DNA of 19,479 bases, taken from assembly GCA_017997825.1 (NCBI GenBank), contig JAGOEH010000045.1, positions 1-19,479 of the forward strand, given 5' to 3'. The translations under genes were made by a program, and so were the position numbers. This document shows positions 14,863 to 19,479 of the stretch, one piece after another (position 1 is the first letter of the stretch; the number at the start of each line of letters is the position of its first letter). The notes below the pieces were generated by a model. The model searched no databases, was not told the DNA's origin, and saw only the letters and a program-made list of their open reading frames with translations. The DNA is from Candidatus Delongbacteria bacterium (GTDB lineage: Bacteria; JAGOEH01).

Positions 14863-15918
14863 TCAGCAGGGCTGGTTGCGGAGGATTGAGGGTAATAAAC
14901 CAATGACACGGTCCATATCCTGGGAGGTGATATCATGATGGGTCACCAGCCGGATCCATCCATTCTCCGGTGGATAAGTCAGGATTCGATGACGGCGCAT
15001 AGACTCGACCAACTGGAATTCCCGGTCGATTTCGGCCTGGGATTGGGGTTTGAATCGTAAAAAAACCATATTGATCTTGACCTGATCAGGGTTAATATCC
15101 AGTTCCGGATAATCGGTCAGGGCCTGAGCCAGGCGTTTGGCATGCTGATGATCTTCATTCAGACGTTGGGACATGGTTTGGATGGCGATCAGTCCGGCCG
15201 CTGCCAGGATTCCTGCCTGACGCATCCCCCCGCCCATCAATTTTCGATTTTTCCGGGCCCGTTCGATGAAAGCGGCACTTCCCACTAATATCGAACCGAT
15301 CGGAGCACATAATCCTTTGGATAGACAAAACATGACCGAATCGGCATAACGGGCGATCCGGTCAGGCGTCACGCCCAGATAGACTGCGGCATTGAATATC
15401 CGTGCCCCATCCAGATGGATCGGAATCCCCTTTTCCCGAGTATGACAATGTATGGTTTCCATCTCGTCCAGCGGCATCACGTCTCCGTTGGATAAGGCGT
15501 TTTCAAGTTCAATCAGCCCGGTCTTGGGATAATGAAGATCGTCGGTCCACCGGATCCGAGAATTGATCTCGTCCCAGACCGGATACCCCGCCCGGGTCTG
15601 GATAGCCCGCAGCTGAACACCAGCAATGACCGCCGCTGCTCCGACTTCATGCTGAATGATATGGCTGGTTTCCGACAGAATCACTTCGTCTCCCCGCCGA
15701 CAATGGGTCAATAGAGCCACCTGATTGCCGAATGTACCGGATGGCACCAGCAGCGCCGCATCTTTTCCCATCATCGACGCCGCTAATTCCTCCAACCGGT
15801 TGACGGTCGGATCCTCTCTTAATACATCATCTCCGACCTCCGCCTCAGCCATTGCCTGACGCATGGCCGGAGTCGGACGGGTCACGGTATCCGAACGAAA
15901 ATCAATCCATTTGTCCAT
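14863..15918 (-). CDS. ltaE: Low-specificity L-threonine aldolase
   Basis: This PLP enzyme splits L-threonine or L-allo-threonine into glycine and acetaldehyde. The 351-residue product opens with the family signature FRSDTVTRPTPAMRQAM and continues with GDDVLREDPTVNRLE and the phosphate-binding PSGTFGNQ loop. It has the ring-stacking H86 (SHIIQHE), D170 in IHLDGARIFNA (pyridine nitrogen), R173, and the Schiff-base lysine K201 in CLSKGLCAPIGS. The C-terminal small domain is complete. A good Shine-Dalgarno (GGAGG, seven bases before ATG) supports the start. It follows the acetyltransferase gene after 65 bases in the same direction and is probably co-transcribed with it. L- and L-allo- preference cannot be told from sequence. 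Confidence 0.94.
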   Translation of the reverse strand: MDKWIDFRSDTVTRPTPAMRQAMAEAEVGDDVLREDPTVNRLEELAASMMGKDAALLVPSGTFGNQVALLTHCRRGDEVILSETSHIIQHEVGAAAVIAGVQLRAIQTRAGYPVWDEINSRIRWTDDLHYPKTGLIELENALSNGDVMPLDEMETIHCHTREKGIPIHLDGARIFNAAVYLGVTPDRIARYADSVMFCLSKGLCAPIGSILVGSAAFIERARKNRKLMGGGMRQAGILAAAGLIAIQTMSQRLNEDHQHAKRLAQALTDYPELDINPDQVKINMVFLRFKPQSQAEIDREFQLVESMRRHRILTYPPENGWIRLVTHHDITSQDMDRVIGLLPSILRNQPC

Positions 15919-15983
15919 CGCTATTCCTCCGTCTGATTCTCTTTATTCACCATTTGTCATTTTCTGAATGCTCCAACCCTTCT

Positions 15984-16511
15984 CTAAGTTGAGGATAAAC
16001 CGGATTCTGAGAATTCATATTTCATCACCAATGAATTTTCATTGGACTGCCAGTTTGTAAACCCACATCGCATCAGTGTCCTGATCGATCCGGTATTTCC
16101 AGGTTCGGTTTCCGCTGTCACCATCCTGATGCGCTGCTGGTTCCGAATCCATGACATAATGACACCTAAAGCCTCTTTCATCAGTCCCAGTCGACGATAT
16201 TCCGGTTCCGTTCCATACCCGATCTCCACTCTTCCATCACAGTCGGGAACTCCATGAAAACAAAAGGATCCGACAATACATCGGGTCGATTTGGATATCA
16301 TCAACCATAAGGTATAATAAATAAAATCCTCACCCGCCGATTGGATAGCCGGTAATAAATCCTTGAGTATCGCTTCCCGCAATTCAGCCGACATCGGATT
16401 GTCCGGCAGCCGAACCTCCATTTGATCCGCTGACTGATCCGGTTCATTAAGATATAACTTCAATTCATTGTGACTAAGTGGTTTTATTATAATGCGATCA
16501 GATTCAAGCAT
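15984..16511 (-). CDS. GNAT-family N-acetyltransferase (RimJ/RimL-like)
   Basis: The 175-residue product fits the GNAT fold. It has an N-terminal substrate-binding half (DRIIIKPLSHNELKLYL), a central strand (CIVGSFCFHG), the beta-4 segment GRVEIGYGTEPEYRRLGLMKEAL containing the acetyl-CoA-binding loop (R-R-L-G-L-M in place of the usual Q/R-x-x-G-x-G/A), and the late block VTAETEPGNTGSIRTLMRCGF typical of RimJ/RimL-type enzymes. The loop lacks the usual second Gly/Ala, a mild variant. The acceptor is unknown; amino groups of proteins, amino acids or small molecules are all possible. The gene ends with TAG. It lies between the spermidine-synthase-like gene and threonine aldolase. Its best Shine-Dalgarno (GGAGG) is 13 bases from its ATG and better placed for a tiny upstream frame. 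Confidence 0.82.
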   Translation of the reverse strand: MLESDRIIIKPLSHNELKLYLNEPDQSADQMEVRLPDNPMSAELREAILKDLLPAIQSAGEDFIYYTLWLMISKSTRCIVGSFCFHGVPDCDGRVEIGYGTEPEYRRLGLMKEALGVIMSWIRNQQRIRMVTAETEPGNTGSIRTLMRCGFTNWQSNENSLVMKYEFSESGLSST

Positions 16512-16518
16512 GACTCAT
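16504..16518 (-). other. Possible four-codon leader ORF overlapping the acetyltransferase start
   Basis: Reading leftward from 16518, ATG AGT CAT GCT TGA encodes MSHA; its stop overlaps the first codons of the acetyltransferase. GGAGGGAG ends only a few bases before this ATG, a better spacing than for the main ATG at 16511. Could be chance. Confidence 0.3.
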
Positions 16519-16719
16519 AGTCTCCCTCCAAAATGAGAATGGATTGCAGATCCATATTAATCAGATTTATCCTGAAATCCAAGTGAAATCTTCCATCATT
16601 TTTGACCGATCCTGTTCCAGGCTTAAAATTAAAATAAGCATTGCCAAGGTAGCATTGGATCACCATAAAACCATCCGGATCTCAACCGGTGATTCCTTTA
16701 CCGATGACCTGGGTCGATT

Positions 16720-18951
16720 TCATTTCCATTGGCGATCGGTTATCCAGGCTGCGGTATAGCAGACAATAACCGTCAGTTGGGCCATTTTGAATCCGAAGGT
16801 TGATGAGATCAATACCGCCAGAACAGCTCCGATGACCGAAGCCGCACCATTGACCGCCAATGCCCAATCCGCCGTATCTTCGGCCTTACGGATTCCATGA
16901 GGAAACGGGATTCCTAATCCCAATCCCAGAGGAGCCATCACCAAAATGGCCAGCGCAATACGAATTGCGATTGATCCTCCCCGAGTCAGCTCCACTAACC
17001 CTGGAAAAAGCATACTCTCCACCGCGATCCAGATCATAATCCCGATTACGGCAATCGATAGTGATACCCGTGACGAAAAGCGGCTTCCCAATCCGGAAAA
17101 AATCAGCATTCCGAAAAGTACGGTCATGACGGCATAAATCGATGACCCGATCAGCAAGGCATATTTCTGAGTCAGTACAATCTCCAGCATCATGAATCCC
17201 ATTCCGATCATAAAAAAATAAAGCCAGGCGGCAGCATGAAACCGGCTGTCCCGCTTAAAAAAAGGCAGCAGATTGATCGGAATGATCACCATCCCTACTA
17301 TGGCCAGGATGGTGATCAGGATTAATTTGGAAAGTGGAAATCCATAAAATTCATAGGGAAGCAGCTTTTGAAGCTTAGCCGGTGAAAAATTTTTCCATAA
17401 TCCCAATTGGGCTGCAAAGGGCCGATTATCAGTGACCGGGGAAAGATCATACTCAATCTCCGGCTGAACGTTCTCCCATCCCTGGTGAACGATCCGGCTG
17501 ATCGGATTGGTGTCCTGTTCGGAGTAAGTCGGATAGAGCAAACGAATATACTCTGCAGTTTCAGAAGTCAGCGGAATACTGAATGCCTCCTGAATGGTGG
17601 TGCTGTCCAGTCCGGCTTTGGATAGGATAATAGCCATCCGGCGTAATTGCGGAAGATGATAAACGGCAAAATGCTGTTCCGGATTGGGTACTCCTTGATT
17701 TTGCAAGGCTATGATGAGCTCGCTGACCAGTCTGGGAACATAAAACTGGTGTTCCATCATCATCATTCCGCTGTCCGATAAAGCATTCCAATAATCCTCA
17801 AAGGCTTCGACCGTGAACAGGTAATTTTCAGCCAGGGCGAATGCGCCTGAACCCAAAGCTGAAAAGGTATTGGAACTGAGTGAAAATATAAAATCGATCT
17901 GGTTCGGATGGGATCGAACAAAGGAACGGGCATCGTCGGTGACGACCTCTACCCGGGGATCCCGGTATATCCGGCCCGAAAAATCCAGCAGGAATCCATC
18001 CGTCATCATCTGATTGATATGGGAATTGATCTCGACGGCCCAGATTTTGGCAGCTCCATATTTTAGAGCCTGTAGGACATCGGACCCTCCTCCGGCTCCC
18101 AAGGACAGAAATCGGCAGGCCGGATAGCGGCGGATTAAGTATCCCATATCAATGTTGAACTGAACCTGTTCCGAATCCGGTTTGTTCCAGTTGCCGTCAA
18201 AATGATAGACCGGCGAATTGGCGGCATTGTCGATATTCAGTCCATAATAGTCTGCATCATACCGGTAGACCTTGATCTTTCCCATGGCATCCCAATGCCG
18301 GTAGATCACAGGCGCCGGTTCCTTGCGTCCCTGATTGCTGTAATCCTCAATCTTCCATCCCCCGATGATCACTAATAGCATCAGCCCCAAGGAAACGATT
18401 TTATGATACTTTCGGGCTAAGATGAAAGCCGAGACTAAAAATGACAGACCTACCAGCCAGATCCCCTTTTCCACTCCCACCCAATTCATGAAAAGGACGG
18501 CTGCGATGACTCCCATCCCGGCTCCGGCCAAATCATAGGCATACAAGGTGGAAATCTGGGAGTGGTTCTTTTTAAAGAGCAATCCGATCGAGAGACCAGC
18601 TAAGAAATAAGGGATACCCAAGCCTAAAATGGCGACCAGTAATCGGATCAATTGAAATGGACTGGCCGCCAACCGGGTAAAATCGAGTCCAAGATTAAAG
18701 ACCAGCAGCGGCATTAAACAAGCGGTCAGCCCGGTCAAGTTAATATAATAAGGTAAAAGGCTTTCCCGATTCAGACCCGAAAAAAATCGCAGCCCTAAGG
18801 ATCCCAGGCCCATTCCCAGGATAGCCAGTGAGAGGATCAGAAATGCAAAGGTATAGAAGAACTCAGCGGAAAAAATTCGAGTCCATATCAATTCCATACT
18901 GATCATTCCCATTGAAATCAGGAAGATAGAAACGGATTTGGAAGCTTTCAT
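16720..18951 (-). CDS. Polytopic membrane protein with a central spermidine-synthase-like (SAM-binding) domain
   Basis: From the ATG at 18951 the product has 743 residues in three parts: about six or seven N-terminal membrane helices (up to about 200), a soluble domain (about 215-540), and about seven C-terminal helices (about 548-740). The soluble domain has a Rossmann-type SAM-binding loop (LSLGAGGGSDVLQAL), an acidic end to the next strand (AVEIN) and a DDAR motif, as in spermidine synthases. Where true aminopropyltransferases have the catalytic D-x-x-DP segment, this protein has FSLSSNTFSALGSGAFALAE, typical of a separate bacterial branch of membrane-fused spermidine-synthase homologues with no established reaction known to me. 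An upstream in-frame GTG (18963) is less likely because GGAG stands six bases before the ATG. No signal peptide apart from the first helix. The substrate is unknown; polyamine synthesis is doubtful. Confidence 0.85.
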   Translation of the reverse strand: MKASKSVSIFLISMGMISMELIWTRIFSAEFFYTFAFLILSLAILGMGLGSLGLRFFSGLNRESLLPYYINLTGLTACLMPLLVFNLGLDFTRLAASPFQLIRLLVAILGLGIPYFLAGLSIGLLFKKNHSQISTLYAYDLAGAGMGVIAAVLFMNWVGVEKGIWLVGLSFLVSAFILARKYHKIVSLGLMLLVIIGGWKIEDYSNQGRKEPAPVIYRHWDAMGKIKVYRYDADYYGLNIDNAANSPVYHFDGNWNKPDSEQVQFNIDMGYLIRRYPACRFLSLGAGGGSDVLQALKYGAAKIWAVEINSHINQMMTDGFLLDFSGRIYRDPRVEVVTDDARSFVRSHPNQIDFIFSLSSNTFSALGSGAFALAENYLFTVEAFEDYWNALSDSGMMMMEHQFYVPRLVSELIIALQNQGVPNPEQHFAVYHLPQLRRMAIILSKAGLDSTTIQEAFSIPLTSETAEYIRLLYPTYSEQDTNPISRIVHQGWENVQPEIEYDLSPVTDNRPFAAQLGLWKNFSPAKLQKLLPYEFYGFPLSKLILITILAIVGMVIIPINLLPFFKRDSRFHAAAWLYFFMIGMGFMMLEIVLTQKYALLIGSSIYAVMTVLFGMLIFSGLGSRFSSRVSLSIAVIGIMIWIAVESMLFPGLVELTRGGSIAIRIALAILVMAPLGLGLGIPFPHGIRKAEDTADWALAVNGAASVIGAVLAVLISSTFGFKMAQLTVIVCYTAAWITDRQWK

Positions 18952-19138
18952 CAGAATCTCCACGGTTAAAGTGTGATGAGCCGATAGACTTCCCTCTGAT
19001 TCCCTAAAAAAAGTATGAAAACAAGATTGAATTCTTTATGGTAGTTCGAATGCAATCCGGATTTATTGTTATTACGTAAAAAGTAGGATTTGGTTTCCTT
19101 CAATAATACATCGTTATCAAAATGGAGGTAATAATCGG

Positions 19139-19479
19139 CTAGGGATGGAATACCGATGTGTCGACTTCAATTGTAAAGCAGGCTTTTCCGGCCGGATGCA
19201 TCCAGAACCGCTCGATAATATTTTTATGAATTGGCTGGTAGGGTGTGGAAAAAACGGCACACAGCTCATAATGGGTAGAATCGATAATCCGATAGTCATA
19301 GGGAGTCTGGTGTTCAGGATCAAGGCTCTCAATGAAGAGTTCCGGTTCCTGGGCTAAACTGTCAAGGTTTGTTGGGAGTCTGTGATGCCGGCTCCAATAG
19401 GTTTCAATCCCCGTCCGGATGGTTTTAAAATGATGGATTCGCTGAGAATCCATCCTCAATAGGCGCTGTTGTTTGGGAG
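19139..19479 (-). CDS. 3' end of a gene resembling pilin-like or membrane-anchored proteins with a YELCAVF motif
   Basis: The frame stays open to the window edge, so the true start lies beyond 19479; an internal TTG at 19459 should not be taken as the start. The visible C-terminal part begins with a basic stretch (PKQQRLLRMDSQRI) and continues as a helix (HHFKTIRTGIETYWSRHHRLPTNLDSL when read in pieces). This is the usual layout of pseudopilin-like chains after the membrane helix: short helix, then an LPTNLDSL turn. DPEHQTPYDYRI and YELCAVF follow, a pattern seen in a widespread family of small membrane-anchored proteins in many phyla. An N-terminal membrane helix is expected outside the window. 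It ends with TAG and is followed by a 187-base gap before the spermidine-synthase-like gene. The function is unknown. Confidence 0.65.
   Translation of the reverse strand, partial: PKQQRLLRMDSQRIHHFKTIRTGIETYWSRHHRLPTNLDSLAQEPELFIESLDPEHQTPYDYRIIDSTHYELCAVFSTPYQPIHKNIIERFWMHPAGKACFTIEVDTSVFHP

Noticed and set aside
16544-16759. Plus-strand 71-codon frame in the gap between the acetyltransferase and spermidine-synthase-like genes
   Set aside because: No Shine-Dalgarno, no recognisable domain, and it runs antisense into the end of the neighbouring gene. The 208-base gap otherwise shows nothing I can name.
14863-18951. Polyamine pathway formed by the spermidine-synthase-like protein and the GNAT acetyltransferase
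   Set aside because: The synthase-like domain lacks the catalytic Asp motif and the acetyltransferase looks RimJ/RimL-like, not specifically like SpeG. Proximity alone is not enough.
18964-19138. Promoter for the spermidine-synthase-like gene in the 175-base upstream gap
   Set aside because: TTGCAT-N18-TTCAAT is the best pair seen, but the match is weak and the region is AT-rich enough to give such pairs by chance.

Overview
This is a bacterial chromosomal window, mostly housekeeping genes, with gene after gene on the minus strand and short or overlapping junctions. Rough base composition is near 45-50% GC. The standard code is used: TAA and TGA end almost all genes, and TAG ends only two. 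HslUV, secreted bleomycin-hydrolase-like peptidase, membrane dipeptidase, an ECF sigma/zinc anti-sigma pair and a lipoprotein that fuses two prolyl-isomerase families together suggest a diderm from, or near, the Bacteroidota/Chlorobi/Fibrobacter neighbourhood or a related candidate phylum. This placement is an inference from gene content only. I saw no rRNA, tRNA, CRISPR array, insertion sequence, prophage or integration scar.

Layout. (1) Positions 1-1442 (+): the 3' part of ribosomal protein S1, with an in-frame amber codon at 1017-1019, followed by a strong terminator (1471-1501). (2) Positions 1519-10713 (-): a nine-gene block, probably one operon, read in the order uvrC, metallo-beta-lactamase-fold hydrolase, xerD-type recombinase, a 131-aa unknown, a 69-aa membrane protein, uvrB, hslV, hslU and a secreted C1 peptidase. 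Most junctions overlap by 1-8 bases. (3) Positions 10835-11841 (+): a lipoprotein with cyclophilin then FKBP domains, broken by a one-base loss near 10976. (4) Positions 11939-14354 (-): a membrane dipeptidase, an anti-sigma factor and an ECF sigma factor. Divergent from sigma is a 109-aa membrane protein (14473-14802, +). Two matching ECF-type promoters stand back to back between them. (5) Positions 14863-19479 (-): threonine aldolase, a GNAT acetyltransferase, a large membrane protein with a spermidine-synthase-like domain, and the 3' end of a gene cut by the window edge.

How the genes fit together. The nine-gene block joins nucleotide excision repair (UvrB, UvrC), chromosome dimer resolution (Xer) and proteasome-like proteolysis (HslVU). 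A xer-hslV-hslU linkage is known from the codV-clpQ-clpY-codY operon of Bacillus subtilis; here uvrB and two uncharacterised genes sit inside it. The sigma, anti-sigma and divergent membrane-protein genes form a compact envelope-stress-type module with a probable autoregulatory promoter pair.

No obviously new defence or mobile system is present. The points most worth checking are the two interrupted plus-strand genes, the paired ECF promoters, the two unknown genes between xerD and uvrB, and the spermidine-synthase-like protein that lacks the catalytic aspartate motif.
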